The notes under the pieces are model-generated. The model saw only the letters and a program-made list of their open reading frames with translations, did not search any database and was not told where the DNA came from. The position numbers and the translations under genes were made by a program. Shown piece after piece: positions 30,882 to 48,869 of a stretch of DNA of 64,000 nt; the stretch's first letter is position 1; each line of letters opens with the position of its first letter. Source of the DNA: Branchiostoma floridae (taxonomy: Eukaryota > Chordata > Leptocardii > Amphioxiformes > Branchiostomatidae); NCBI RefSeq assembly GCF_000003815.2, contig NC_049980.1, positions 10,832,623 through 10,896,622 of the forward strand, read 5' to 3'.

Positions 30882-32485
30882 GTTTAGCAGGAAGGGTGGT
30901 GACAAGTCAAACGATACTGTAGCAAAACGTTGTATGCAGTGATGCTGTCGCCCTTTATGTAGGATAACCTCATTGCCAATGTAGGTCCATTAAAGGTACA
31001 TTAAGCCGTCATCAACGCAATATCACTTCGATAAGGATCGTGAATAAATGCTGTTTTTATAGAATATTTCTTTTTCTTATTCTTTTGACATTTAGAGTCA
31101 TTTAATGATGTTAAGTTAAACTATGTTTTATCAAAACATATGAATCTGTTTGCCAATTCTAACGACGGAAACTCTACAGTACGATATGTATTTTCAAGGT
31201 CAGCCGCCACTAAAATGAATAGAAAATGGATGGAATGCCATCAATCATTGACCATAAATAGTAACTATCACATTTTATAACAAGCCTTTTGAGTGAAGTT
31301 GAAGCATTAGCACAAACCAACAGTTATTCAACGGAAAATTGTTATGATTTTAACTGTTGCTGGAGGTGTGGGTCATGTAAAGGTATATCCTGTTACCCAC
31401 ACCTCGCAGAACTTTTTCTGTAAAGTTTAATAAATAAATAAATAGAAACGGTTAGGATCAACCACTCCAATCTTGACTCAGAGATTGCATCAAGTCATCA
31501 ATAATGTATCTTAATGTCACTACTGCTTCCATATGACTCTTATATGACAATTATTTCTGATACAAAATTTATGATATGAAATAATCATATCGATCCCTGG
31601 GGTCTCATGTAGTGGAGGAGAGATCATTCTGAGTGACTCGAGTTTAAGATGAAGGCTCTGCCTCGAAGGACGTGCCCTCTGACCTCACTCGTGATTTTAG
31701 ACTTTATGTATGTATTTGTATGTACATCTGATCTGTATCTGAGTGTATGTTATTGTATCTGTTTATGTATTTGTATATACTGTATACATCACTGTATGAC
31801 ACACTTATTGTATCATCCCTGGAAGATTAGCTCAATCTGAGCTAAAGAGCATCTCAATAAACTCAATGAAGGCATTTCCTCCATCAGGAAAATCCAATTG
31901 GGGCTCTACGAGCAACCATCGTTGAAAAGCTCTGTAGAGCTTTCCTTCTCGGAAAGCCCCTGGACTGACTCTATCCAACTCTGCTATCTTAATCGATCTC
32001 ACCTTCTTCTGCGGTCTCCTGATTGAAGTGGGGTGAACGGAAAGGTCGAAGACCTCTAATTCTATCGGATGTTTCCTGGCGATCGCGCGCATGTCCGCGG
32101 GTTGTTACGATTAGGATCAGGATGCTCCACGACCCGGGCTCGTCCTCGATTCTACCAAGTCTGACCGAGTTGGGGTGGTGTGAATAAGCTGAACCCGAAT
32201 CAGCAGGAATCAAGCAGAACCAGCCGGAATGAAGTATTTGCAAAATTCGTGCCACATTCCGGTGGGAATTCCAAATGGACCGAATACCACTTCACACGAG
32301 AAGCGGGATGCCCTCTAAGGCCACAGCAAATAAATTTTATGGATGACATCCTATGCAGAGTGCAAAAATAATGAGATAGAGCGAAAAAAAAACAAGATTG
32401 GTTTAAAAAACAAGATAGCTAAATGTTCAACATAGACACCATAAACGTCGTAACAAGATTTGGAGTGACAAAACATGGCATCACA

Positions 32486-32838
32486 ACTAACAAGGCATGC
32501 ATTCCTGTATCAAAGAAGTGAACTAGTGTAGTAAAAGTGATACTAGTGTGGTACACTGGTATCACTTGTCAAGCTGGCAATTACAACCATGGCTTCCATA
32601 TTGGTGGCACTTTTACAACTATCCAACAAGTTTCACTTCTGCAACTATAGTCATAGCTACCTCCCTAGTGTCACATCTACAAGTATGATTCTTAGGCTAC
32701 AACACAACATGTTTGTCAATTTTGGTCAATCTGACCATCCCCGAAGAGGAAAAAAATTCTTGTTTTTTTTTTCTGAAATCAGGTGGAAATTAATGCGCGC
32801 GCTGATGTCATCCATAAAATTTACTTGCTGTGGCCTAA
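32486..32838 (+). repeat. dispersed repeat, copy B (copy A at 9093-9395)
   Basis: It shares with 9093-9395, in the same order: ATTCCTGTAT, TAGTGTAGT, AAAGTGA, AGGCTACAACACA/AAGTTACAACACA, GCGCTGATGTCATCCAT and TTACTTGCTGTGG. Both copies have lost any coding content. Weak related fragments are near 41670 and 51610. Confidence 0.7.
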
Positions 32839-33285
32839 GTTAAATTTCTTGTATATTTGTAGTGCATTCTAGAAATTCTCACTACAGTCCAAATACTTGT
32901 GTCCAATCTTGTGGCCGGTTTTCCATCGAATGAGATCAGAATGTTTCGAATAATGTTGTAATGCCTTAAAATGCGGTCGTACTGCAGTTAGAATAGTTAG
33001 AAATACACTTTGAATGTCGTTCGATATTTCTCCACCTCAAATGCACCTCGAAATTTTTGAGCATGACAAAATCATTCAGTACAGCCACAAAAATAGAAAC
33101 AAATATCTGGAATGCAGTGAGAATTTCTAGAATACACCACTAATTCCCAAGAAGGTACATAGATTTTTTTAACATGCAATTGCAAGAGACGTAACCTCAT
33201 GTTGATAATATACAATCCTGTTTTGTAAAGAAACTCTTCCATGCGAGCCAATTGTTCTTATGACCTGTTCCTCCAGAATTGGGTT

Positions 33286-33393
33286 ATTTCTAAGCAGATG
33301 TTAGGAGTCTGGTCGTTACTTTCTCCTCAGCCCGTTTTCTTAAACGGTAACCCAAATGTAACGGTTTTACGTCCCAACATCTGCTTGGAGATA
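33286..33393. mobile_element. short MITE-like element
   Basis: Inverted ends: TTTCTAAGCAGATGTTAGGA on the left and CCCAACATCTGCTTGGAGAT on the right, with GTTAC and GTAAC/GTTTTAC just inside. A lone right-type end (TAACATCTGCTTGGAGATA) occurs at about 58789-58807. Confidence 0.6.
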
Positions 33394-34240
33394 TCCTGGT
33401 TGATGGAAAGACAGGCTTCAGGACATGCGCTCATTAGGAACATGTCATCTTCACTTCACCGGGTGGTAATGTTCTCGACTTTGTATGTGTGTTCGCACAT
33501 GCACATAAAGATTATGTTGATGAATTGGTGTGATTGGTTTTCAGTAGCATATAGCTATTGTTATGAAAAACATGCAAAGTTATACAAATCAGTACACAAT
33601 TCGCGTAGTTAATGAGGAAACATTATTTGTATACTGCGTTTTATGATAGGAACAAACACTTACAATAATGAAGTTGAAAAAGACGACTATTTATAGATAA
33701 ATTATGCACACGAGGGCAAAATTTGCATAATTTATGATAATATACTTATTATACAATGTTGTAATGTGATCGATAGGCAGACAATGGTTGGGAAAGGGGT
33801 CATCAATAGATGTAGATTATGAAAATGAAGGTCTCTTTCGCATGATGAACAAGAAAATATCGTATCACATTAATGATGGGTGATTCCAATTTAGCATAGT
33901 TATAACATTATCAAAATAAATAGTATAACACATGAACATCAGGAAGAGACGAACATCAGAAAGAGATCAAACTGTTGAAATTTAACAAACTTTCACAAAA
34001 ATGTACAATTACTTCACTTTTCAAACTCAGTTGATTATTCAATAGAGGTAAGGGTTCTACGAACTCTTGTTACAACATATGAAAATTCCGGGATCCATTG
34101 GATCTATCAAAACATGTACAAATTATGATAAATAATTGTCTAAGAACAACAAATTGTCTCTTGCCCCTAAGGACAGGTGGTGGCAAAACAACGTCAGGCC
34201 AATTTATCTGGATTCATGCAAATGCACCCTTTCAATTAGA

Positions 34241-34293
34241 AGCTGCGACCGAGCTGCGACTGAGCTGCGACCGAGCTGTGACCGAGCTGCGAT
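34241..34293 (+). repeat. 10-11-bp minisatellite
   Basis: About five copies of GAGCTGCGACC with single-base variants. Confidence 0.85.
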
Positions 34294-35874
34294 CGTGCAA
34301 CGACAACAAAGCGAAAATAACGGTTTGACAGATAGCTCAGAGTTCATAGTTCATAGTTCAAGAAGTTTTTTACGTTTTGTGTGTTTCGTCGTATTTCAAA
34401 TAAGACCTTTGCATTGTGCATCATATTCCAATTACAAAATCAGGGGTTACAAAAATCCAATTGTATGGTCGCTTATTAGCAATCGTCGTCTGATGAAAGG
34501 GGGCATAGAGATATAGTTTTCAATCCTAGTTATTCAGAGTGTGAAAATGGGACAATACTAAGACATCATAACTCATCGGAAGTCACGCCTCCCATTTTTG
34601 CTCCCATTGGATTCATCTGTTCAATATACATTTTAACTGTTTCCTTATACATGTGTAATAATCACTACAACCTCAAATATCAGCAATTATTTCATAGTCC
34701 CACAACAATAGAACAATTGTACGGTTTCTTCCGTCAATTTCAATTTAGTATCCTGCTGTCTGTAAATGTTAAGAAATCAGATTGAAGTTACCCAAAAATT
34801 GCACATAGTTGTTATTGCTTTGACAGGGTGTTCGAGTGATAGATTGTGTATCTTTTCATACATTATCATAAGTTATCTAAACACAGCTTTCTTCTGTTAA
34901 TTTACTAGATATCATATATTTGTTATCAAACTGTTTGTATATATTCTGTTAAAGTATGTCTCAAAATCTGCCTCCTGTTTTCCATAGTCTGTACTCTGTA
35001 CACGGCTACAGCCACTCCCGTGTGTACCCGATGGTGATGCTCTGTCCGAGACGGGAATGGCTACGTTGACGATCAGAACTCAGTACTAAACTTTAGACAA
35101 CACATGCAGCTAGCTGCATGTCCACTTAATGTCCAAACACTTGCAGCCGATGTGCAACCAAAACCGCGAAAACCGCCGCTAAACTGCTGAACTTTGCTAC
35201 TCCCTCCGAACGCCAGGACCGACCTCCGGAACTACAGGGTTCGGCATCGTTAATAAGATCGTCTGGAAGAAAGAAAGAAAGAAAGAAAGACACTGTCAAT
35301 AGTTAATTTTGTGCTGTGTGTTTCTACACAATTGCTACATTAGCAGGTAATGCTAATTCACTGTAATCACTATCGCTTACTATAATGTATCAATTTGATT
35401 TAAACACAGAATGAACAATGGCACTAGGCACCAGGCAAATTTATTCTGGCTACTTTCTTGAAACTGTGTTTTTGAGTCAAGAGTACTATCAGTGCGTATA
35501 GGACATACCTTCTAGGCTAGTCACCCTTCACCCCATTTAGCTACTCTGGCTATGTGTACCTTACCTTCTTTCAAGGACCAAAGGTTCTCAAAAGTCCTTT
35601 GACCGCTTTCAAAACTCCTTTGACATTCCATCTCAGGACATTGTGATATTTTCTGTCGTTTTGCTTGTCTTAACAGGTGGTCTACAGATGGGTTAAGAGA
35701 TGTAAATGTTTCTTTATTAGAAATGCACCAAGCATAATTCAATTTTGTCAGTTAAATCTGATCAGTCGTACTTGATGATAATGACAACATCCCTGCAGCT
35801 GGCAAAAACGTCTGTACCAATCGGCACTATAAACTACCTAAAGTATCTGTACGCTTCGCAGTGCTTCCCCTTAC

Positions 35875-39361
<3,487 letters not shown>

Positions 39362-42317
39362 TTAAAACTGAGGAGTCCTGAAGCAAATCTGTCCCCGGCT
39401 TTGACCTACGCTGTCTGCCGGAACCAGATGGAAAGTGTCCGTTCTGGTCAGTAATACAATAGCGGTATTCACAGCCCACACAACGCTACACAGTTCCGCC
39501 CACTGAAAGTCGTCCCTGTTATCGTCGTCCTTTCATCTCCCAAAGTGTAGTATGGGGGCTGGAATCTTAAGGGACTCTTTCTGGACATTCAATGTGGCAT
39601 CGCTTTCGGGGACGAATCGTTGGCCAGGACGTTTGTGGGTTGTTGTCGCCCGACATCGACCACCGACTGGAAGGGAGAATAAAAAAACGTTGAGTGAAAA
39701 GCTTCAAGGCTTGATTGACATATCGTCACCACAATTTAAACCGTGCCCATGTAGGGATGGCATCAAAACAATCTGCATAAGGAGCAACAGAAGCCGAATA
39801 TAGAGGAGGTCCCCATCCAACTGTAAACAAACAAGCACACACACACACACAAACACACACAATTCACCCAGTCAAATACTGTAGCCAACAATGTTCAAAG
39901 GCGCGGATAAAGCAAAGGTCGTGGACTTTTCCTATCAATCGAGCGACCAATACGTGCAACATTGAGGAACATTTACCCGCTACCTAGCTACCCTCTCCAG
40001 CAGTATTCTAGAAATCCTTGTCCTCCAGGAGCGGGATACAAAGTGCAAACTTTGCATGCTGAAGAGCGTAGGAATGTACTGAATATAGCTAAAGAATATG
40101 TTTGGCCCGAGGCTTGGTTCCCCTTATTTGTTCAAATCCATAGCGCTGAATAAGCGGCGCAGTTGAACACCAGCGCCCGTGGGAACACAACTGACGCAGT
40201 CAGCGAAGAATGACCCTTCCATCCATCCGTCTTAATTTGTCCAGCTCCCGCTGAAAGGCCCAGTTACTCCCGCCGATGTTTAGTTAACCTTTACCGGAAA
40301 TCTTTATAACTCAGTTGCATCCAAAAGTCGACGTTGCCAAGCCATGGCGATTAATTTTCCACGCAAACAGGATTCTACTAGCGGAAATACAAGAAAAATG
40401 TTCTGCAGGAAAAGTAATTTTGTTAAAAAAAAACTAAAAAAAAACATGGCGATTTCATCTGCGGTTGAGGTAATGAGATAAGCTTATTCTGTACATGGAT
40501 TTTGTTTTGTTCGTTGTCGCAGCTTTAAGAGAGGTTTTGAATTCGGTAAATGATAAAGAACGTTTGCCGTCTTTGAACACCATGCCTGAATATGAATAAG
40601 AATTGACGTCAAAGATACACCGCGTATCCAAACCCTTACAGCAGTCACCAGTCTATCACGTCTGACAACCAACCACTTTGTGCAGCTTCTGTAATGAAAA
40701 CTACACTACAAGGAAGCACCTCTCTGAGACGATATAATTTGTAACGTTTCTCAAAATAATGCAAAGTACAAAATTCGTCAATTTCAGAGAACATCTTCAA
40801 AAGTTATCCTTCTAATTGTTGTCGCGCTGTAAACGATATCGATAAAATTACATTATTGCTACTAGTATTGGCAAGATGCTTCTCTCCCTCAACATGTTAC
40901 ACGGCGGTCGGAGTCGGAAACTTCACAGATTTCTTTGCAATATTGGACATGCCTGGAATATTAATGCATAAACGGTATGTAAGACCACTAAGAGTATAAG
41001 TCTCAATCTTAACTGGCGAAACAGCTCCTCTGTACGATATTGCTTGGTACTGCATTATTTAGCTCTCGCGTTTTTTAAATGAGCCCCACTCACCCAAAAA
41101 AAACTGAATTGAGAAAGCGTTTTGTCGCAATTTTAGCCTTTTGGCTTCTGTTCCTTGCTTCTCTGCTGAGACCATTAGCCACAACAGAAACTATATTGGA
41201 CAGGCCTAGATGAGAGCAGAAGAATCTTGAGAACGTAATTGTACCAAGATTTGGCGCGACATCACAGGAGTTATCAGACGTTCACGGTAGCCAGGTTAGT
41301 CCATGTTGAATGATTATATGGGTGACATCCGCGCGCTATAATTTTTGGCCGTTTCCAAAAATGAATAGAAACAGTTTTCAACAATTTACTCTAAATCGTA
41401 AAAAGCAAATAATAAGCAACCTTTGATAAGCAAATATATGCAGTGGATTGCGAAAAAAATATCGGAAAACGTATACTAATGTCATAGGATGTTCTAAGGT
41501 CCAAAAAAAATGTGAAAGGACAAAGATGAATTCGAAGAATCCGTTGTTCGGTAACGTTTTATGATATTCTGTGTGTTCAGCCGTATGTTCAACCTCACTG
41601 ACCACTTAGAATTCATAAGGCAACTTTTCTTGGTGAAACTTTTTTATTCACCCACCCACATAAGTTTTTGGGATTCCCAGATGATGTCATCCATATAATC
41701 AAATCAACATGGCCTTAGGTCTGGCCGAGAGCAATCTACTGCCTCCTGAAACATCTTCCCCGACATCCCGCACATTAGCAATCTTCACCATCTAATTCTC
41801 AGAGAACAAATAGATGGTACAAGCTAGGACTAGGAGTGATTGGGCATTTCCTTGTGGTCCGTTATCCTGGTGAATACCTGATTAGTGCAGGGGCATCTCA
41901 CATCGTCCCTAATGTGATCGGGATGGTAATTCAATAGGATATTATTGAGCGCGTCGCCACTGATCATCAGGCGGGGTCATGCAGGGTCAAACTCGGTCAG
42001 GCGAGGCAAAACGCCGCTGATCCAATTAGTATTCTATCAACATTTGCCATGGATTATTTTGTATCCTAAGTCTTCAATAATCAATTAATAAAGCATGGAG
42101 TTTTCAATATCTAGAGAAAATTGAAGTTTCTGGAATAGGCCTAGGCAGTTTCGTCAATCAACAAATTGATAGTTAATTGCAAATTGTTAATTCCGTGTAT
42201 CATCTTTGTTGAGTCCAGAACCAAGTCAGAGATAATGAAAGGTGTTCCCTTCTGCTCTCTCTCCCTACTCTCCAAGTAGAGGTTCGGCTCAGGCAGTTTT
42301 GAGCGTGTTTTAAGCTA

Positions 42318-42492
42318 ATCTCCAAGCATATCCTACAACGGCATAATCATAAGATAGTACTAAACTGGCCAAGGAGTGTAGTCAGCCAAAATGAGTCCAT
42401 TTCTCCGGTAGCCAAACACACTCCTAAGCCGGCTTCACTCCTCTGGCAGCTTTTGATACTATCTTATGCTACCGTAGAATCTGCTTGGAGAT
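42318..42492. mobile_element. 175-bp MITE with TA target duplication
   Basis: Terminal inverted repeats ATCTCCAAGCATATCCTAC on the left and, read inverted, ATCTCCAAGCAGATTCTAC on the right. TA is present on both flanks (42316-42317 and 42493-42494). The interior folds back. A Tc1/mariner-like mobiliser is inferred from the TA. Confidence 0.75.
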
Positions 42493-45400
42493 TATTTTCA
42501 GGCGTTTACATTGTATTGGGCTTGCTATTTTGTGCTGTCTTCTTTAAGGCTGAAAGACATTAAGTAAACAGTACAAAATAGAAAGTCCGATTAAAACGCC
42601 TAAAACACGTCAAAATACTGGAGCTGAATTTCTGCTTGGAAAGTATTCTGTCTCTCTCCCTTCCTGGGTCATATATACATAATCCCTACAGACAGATCGT
42701 ATTGGCCGAAGAGTGGAAATTTCTCGGAGCTGCCATTTCACCACCCCTGCTAATGCGATTTGAGCAGTAATTCAATATAATGTTATTGAGCACGTCGCCA
42801 ATTAATGGGCGGTGGGGAAATCCACATTAGGGTGGGTCTGGTCCGTTCAATCAAATTTAGAGCAGAGAATACATACAGAAGGGGCGAGTTTCAGTCCACC
42901 TGAGCAATCTTACGTGCCTATACATTCAATGTACCACATTCGAATCATCGCCTTCCTTCACATAGACACTCCTGGCAAGCCTATACTGATAAATCACATC
43001 ACAGTGCATCTAGAGAATATATACGTTGGTCTTGCCACTTACCACTTTGATGATTGAATGTATAGGACAATCGACGTGCAGTAACAAGACTGTCATGGCA
43101 GAAAAATCAGCCGTAGTACACTGAAAATAGCGTCACTAATACTATACTAGAATACCATGCCACGATGTTGAATGAATGTTCTGTAAACCCACCGTGCTGT
43201 GAGAGATATTGCTCGGTCCAAATTGTCATCTATCGGTAGCTGAAGTCTGGAGTCTGCCTGGCTCAGATTCTAGGCGATGTCATCTCTGCATAGCTTACAC
43301 GTAATAGGATTGTTCTCGATCCCACTTTGACATATAAAACCACGACCCGATGATATTTTGCCAAACCTCTTCCAGGGGAAAGTGGGGGAAATATCCAATC
43401 GCATTAAAGCGAAGTGCTCATTTGGGCAACCCCGGGACAATCATAGCGCCTGAAAGTGCAATCAGGGTGCCTATACCCATTGTCCTCAATATCACACCAG
43501 GTCAATCTAATGTGGTTTATTCCACGCAGTAAAGGGGCAGTGGATCTGATGGATTTTTGTTGACCATCTTCTTCAACAGAATAGAGCTTCGGTCAATCCT
43601 TGACCTGTATATATACGCACCTGTCCGGACCGTATGTTACACCATATGTACATTGGACACTGCCACCTGTACTTCTATTTGTATACTTCTCCAAACGTCG
43701 CGAACCTGCACAACGTAAACTTTGTGTATTTGATTCATGGCTATTTGCATAGGTGTTGAGTTCAGGCTGCGGTCAGTTCAGTCCAATTGTGATACTGGAT
43801 TCTATTACAAAGCTTTTCATGCTACAGAACAAAGGTGAAAACGGCACACTGAAAATGAAAAGCAGTCACATGGCAGTATGCCATGAAAATCCCAGTAAAG
43901 TTGTATTTTACCGTCGTCATTGAAAATTGGGAATCGTCATTGGAAATTGTGCCTAAAGCCAAAAGCTTTTTCTGTTTTTACATCGTTCTGATGACTGTTG
44001 CAAGTGTCACAATTTACATGTACCACCGTGGGCCGATAAACGCTTCTAATTGTGTCGTCTTTCAAATGAAAAATACTTTATCACTGAACTTGTTTTACAG
44101 TGGTACCGAATGTTTATTTACAGTGTACGTTTGACGTCATTGCATGACATTGTCCTACAGTTGGTCGCTGGGGCGAGTTGTTGGTAGGCAATTGAACCAT
44201 GTGTCATATAGCCTCTTGATATGCAAGACCAATTATGCAGAACCAACCAAAAAGCAAGTGGTGCCAAATGGTAACCTATGCCCGTTGAAAATTTGGATCA
44301 ACAGTCGAAGGCCACATGAGTAAAAGGGGATTCACACAAGGGCATTGTGTCAAATAGAAAATGACCTACTAGAAGTAGTATATGGACGCAGTGGGACAGC
44401 GAAACTCAAAACCCAAGGTCCAGCTCTTCCTCGATGGCATGCGGCATGCGACGAGAAAAACCAACAGTTGTCCAAGGACAACACGGAAATAATTGCCAAC
44501 GATAACTGGGCTGTATAGAACACGAACACATTCCGTCGTAATACCCTGGACATGAAGGTTGAGACCGAGGGGCCCCGAACAAAAGGCGGAATAATTACGA
44601 AGTAATCAAGTCCTCCTTGTGGGGGTCTATCGGTGTGGAACATGGCCAATATCTGCCCTCTCCCCATCACATGCCTGCCCTCCTTTTAAACGCCTGTCAT
44701 ACCCTTACCTCCAGTCTTTGTCGTTAATTAGTGATCACGTCAAATGACGTAAAAGTCTTGAATGTAAATTTACTGTATCCACTTACCTAACAAACAGAGG
44801 CCTCTTCTCTGGGTTGACTTTACAATCCCTCCCGCGCCGTGGTACCGAGCAAAATGGGTAGCTTGCGGGGCGCTGTGCTAGCGCATCGGAAAAATGTGGC
44901 GCCTGTATTATCTTAAGAAAAGTCGGGTCAGTGGTTTCTGATCCGTGTTACAACGAAAACATGATCGAAGCTAAAGATGACCTGGAGCTAGGAAGCCTGG
45001 AGGACCGGTATAGCAACTCTCCGCTGTAGTTTGAGGGATGGTACGCGAGACGTCCGGAGCGGGAGTACCGGTCCGGAATGCCGCCATACCAGCAATGCGC
45101 TCGTTCGCACCGGGAACACCTTTATGGGTATGGCTATCGAGACAGCGTTTTGTTTCTGGCCGCCAACTGGCGACAATCGTTTGTTCGCCGTCGGCATTAC
45201 GAAATGAGAGGGATGGGGAGGGGCACACATGTACACAACATGTCGACCTAGTTAGAAACATGTAAAGAACTCTGAAAGGCCGAAAATTACTTCAATTTCT
45301 TCCTTACTTCCATGGTTATGGAGGATTGATAGCAAGGTTTTGATGCACTCGCATAAACCCTTCGCATCTTCCTCATCCATTGTGATGAGGATGCAAATGA

Positions 45401-47228
45401 ACATCTGTAGCATAATAAGTATTAAACTGTGACAAACTTAATGTACCTTATATGATATATACAGCGTTATGACAGCACAAATCTTTGTGCCTTTCACAAT
45501 TTCTGGGTGTGAAATTGTACTTTGACTCAACTTTAACATTTGCAACGAGTGTTTAAATTGAAACATCAAAACACGTCAGCAAAGCACAGGGCAGTGTGTG
45601 TTGACACATTAATGTTGTTGGTTTTATTGTATGTTAACATAGACATATTGTTTTCTACCGTGTATCAATGTAAAAGAAAACAGCGATATGAGTTAAAAAC
45701 AGTAGCATCAATGACAAGATACAAAATACTAGTAGTAAACCTGTAATGATCTGTAATGGGTCTGTGTACAGATGTCGTGCAAGAAAACTACGGTACTTTT
45801 GTCATCCCCACCCCTCCACCTAAGAACTGTACGATCGGTCCCGACATTTATAAATAATCCGTTTGACGTTTGGAATAGGTCAGAGCAAGTGGCCCGTGGC
45901 CCTGCTCCATCTGAATGTCGTATTACTATTCCAGGTCCCGCCAGGCGGACAGATTTCGGAGGTCTCTACGGGAGGCGGGATGGCGTAAATTCCTCCACGA
46001 TTCCGCCCGACCTTTGCGTCATCACGGCCGGCTTGTTAATAATAGATGGCGTTTGTTGTCGGTGTCTAATACAGCATATTCATTTTGCCGATTGGCCCTT
46101 TAGCCCGAGTTACATTCGTTCTTCATAATGGGCTTGCAGACAGACTGGAGTCCATGTAACTCGTGCAATACTGTCGTACGATTATCTGCCTGACTGAAAA
46201 CACAAGGGCTGAAATAGCACTAAAACAACAATGCACGTGCAGAAATGGCACATGACGGCAAAGGTTACAGAAATAGCACAGAGATGTCGAAGTTGTTGAA
46301 ATGTCATCAGAATTATCATGTAACACATACACAAGTGTGCACACATACACACACGACACTCATGGACGAATTCTCCCCTCCGAGACGCTTTAGTAAAAAA
46401 AAACTCTCATGTGCTTTTAGTAAACAAAATGGCATGCAATTGTAAGTTGTTTCGTGAAATGCAACTGTTGAAAGCTATAATTGAACTTTTCATGTTAATC
46501 ATACCTGATAAGATTTTGACACATTATGATTATGCTACCGGTATACCAAGCACCGTCCTTTGGGAATTTGGTCGCCTTTCTTAACGCTGCAGGTAGACTT
46601 CTTATCGATAGAGGGCAACACTAGTCTATATTTGTAGTCTCGTATCCTGTTATCTTGAAATGGAACTTTCGGAACTGTCAAATTAAGCTTGAATGCATAA
46701 ATAAAGCAGGCTATCCAGTGACATTGAAAGTAAGTGTGCTAGTCTTTCTGAATTACAATTGTCAGCCCTGCTGGTTTCTATACAGCACAGTAGCATGACA
46801 TAGGCAAAGCTGCTTTCCATGACTTTTGACATACTTTCAATAGGTTATAGAAACTTTCGTTCATGTGTGGGGGGATAGTAGGAAATACATCTCAGTACTA
46901 CTTCTGAACGCTCGTTGCTTGTACTATCACGCGGCAAGAGTCTATGACACATAGGAGGATGGCGAATGATTAAGTCCATGTTTTCAGTCTGTCGATTGAA
47001 AAAGAGTCACTCAAATATCGTGGGTGCAATAGAACCACCACCAATCTTCGAAAGCTTCTGGTGGTGTCCGTGATATTCCCCTGCGGATATTCCGAAGTCG
47101 TTCGGAGAAGAGACATGCTCGACAAAGTAATTGTTCCCTTATTGCAATCCTTACATTCAATGCCATGACGTCATTGTTGAATGGAATGCCTAGATTACCA
47201 CGCATTGAACCTTTGATCCTCCTGCAGC

Positions 47229-47336
47229 TGGGTGCTGTGGAACTGGGTGAACAACTTTGACCTGTATGCCACCTGCACGTTGGACTACACTAACACATGC
47301 AAAAACAACGCAATCACCGTAGACATATTGGCTTGA
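47229..47336 (+). pseudogene. orphan coding-like segment
   Basis: An acceptor-like sequence (CCTCCTGCAG) is followed by 35 codons and TGA. The reading WVLWNWVNNFDLYATCTLDY with later TCKN has coding-like composition. No neighbouring exon on this strand was found. It could be a last exon of an unrecognised gene, a gene relic, or chance. Family not recognised. Confidence 0.25.
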
Positions 47337-48117
47337 GGAAGGCATTCCGGTGTTAGAAGGTAGGTTGCAGTGTCATTTTATGCTATTTCTCTGGCCCGTG
47401 ATTCAAATGTACGGCTCAATCGTACTTTCTTACATAAAACACAACGTACTTGTATCATATACCAAATGAACGGATGTTAGATTGAGAGTACAGAAAAGTG
47501 AATTTGTTGCGTTCTGTCCATTGTACATGTTGGCTTCTGTCGACGTTTTAAGCCCTTTTTTAACGTTTAAACTTTTACAGTTTCGAACTGTACGCACTTG
47601 AAGATATCAAAATGGTAACAAGATAAGTAGGGTAATGTTGAAATGATCAGCTGAATATGTGGTTATCCTACTATGGGCGTGGCACACAATTATATTTATG
47701 CTATCTGACCTATAAGGGTTTAACAGCAGTACAGTTTTATCACCGTGGTTTCTTATCTTAGTTCATGGACACAAGGTTGTTTCTCTGCCTCTGAATAACA
47801 ACACTTAAAACATTTACGTGAGCGCTGTATTTATGGACGTCAACTCAAGTAGCATATATCATGCTCAAATTCTCAAAACTCAAATTCTCAAAGAGAGAGT
47901 AGACGTAATAACGGCCAATGCAATCACATCCATTAGACAAAACATGTAGAAATTGCCATATCAATCATTTAAGAAGCAACGATCGTGGGACTATACACGA
48001 TCAAAAGGACACATATTCTTTAAAAAAGTATTTCTATACTCCGTGCCTCCGTTGATAACAAGGTCGATCAAAGGTCATTCCGAATAACAGTCTCGAAGGT
48101 CGACGGTGGAAGGTAAG

Positions 48118-48227
48118 CTTTATAAAGAGGGTCGACCCCGCGAAGCAAAACAGTCAACACTTCAAACCACTTGTACTCGAGCTCCCGTCAGCCGAATAGT
48201 CAATTACTTTGTTTTGATAATGAAACG
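48118..48227 (+). promoter_or_regulatory. possible TMEM68 promoter and 5' UTR exon
   Basis: A TATA-like TTTATAAAG (48118-48126) lies about 100 bp before a strong donor (ACG, then GTAAGT, at 48227/48228). The coding exon at 48870 starts just after an acceptor-like CCCCACAG, so a noncoding first exon spliced to it is likely. This is inference only. Confidence 0.35.
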
Positions 48228-48869
48228 GTAAGTTTGCAAGAGAGGTCCAGTGATAGACGTTAGTGAAGGTAAGACGTGCAGGTGATAACTTAAAGATACA
48301 CATACAGAAGTTACTTAAGCAACTGGGCATGTTTTGTGATTGAGTAAATTAGCTCCCCTTGTTTGGGTACAGTAGCTAATGTTGTAGCAGTGTGACAGGG
48401 CAGGGTCCCCAGTGTCGGAAAGTTCGACACGTAGACCTTCTTTGATAATTGTTCACAAAATATCAAGGAACTCATACCAAAACGAGTTTTTAACATTACC
48501 ATCGCCCCTAAAATTGGTTTTGTAAGCTAACTTTTGTCATGCCTTGTAAAAGACATTGTATTCAGCCATAGGCTGACATTACTTGATTTAATTAAAGAGT
48601 ACTTGAGGAGTTGAGTACTGAATACCTTTTCATACACGTGGGACTTGCAAGTACTCGATCGTATAATTTGAAGTAGTATGCATTCTTTAGTTCCTAAAAT
48701 TAATATCTATCTAAAACAAACACTTTCTTCTGTATACGTAGTTCTTTAAGAGTGGCATCATACATTCTCTCAAGACAAACGAGACATCGTATTATCAAAC
48801 TCTTTATATAGACGTTTTGACCTGTTTGACGTCGAGTCATTTTAGTCTCCACCTATCCCCACAGCCACC

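Larger units (their letters stand above)
28677..35874. other. long stretch without a confident gene
   Basis: No recognisable exon, although missing receptor or cholinesterase exons could hide here. Contents include a 365-bp tandem duplication, a dispersed repeat at 32486-32838, a MITE near 33286-33393, a minisatellite at 34241-34293 and a GAAA run at 35267-35291. One open minus-strand segment (31832-32092) is discussed separately. Confidence 0.5.

Noticed and set aside
44971-46128. Cluster of open frames in a GC-richer patch
   Set aside because: Frames exist on both strands with no motif or exon signals; may be a CpG-rich or repeat-derived patch.
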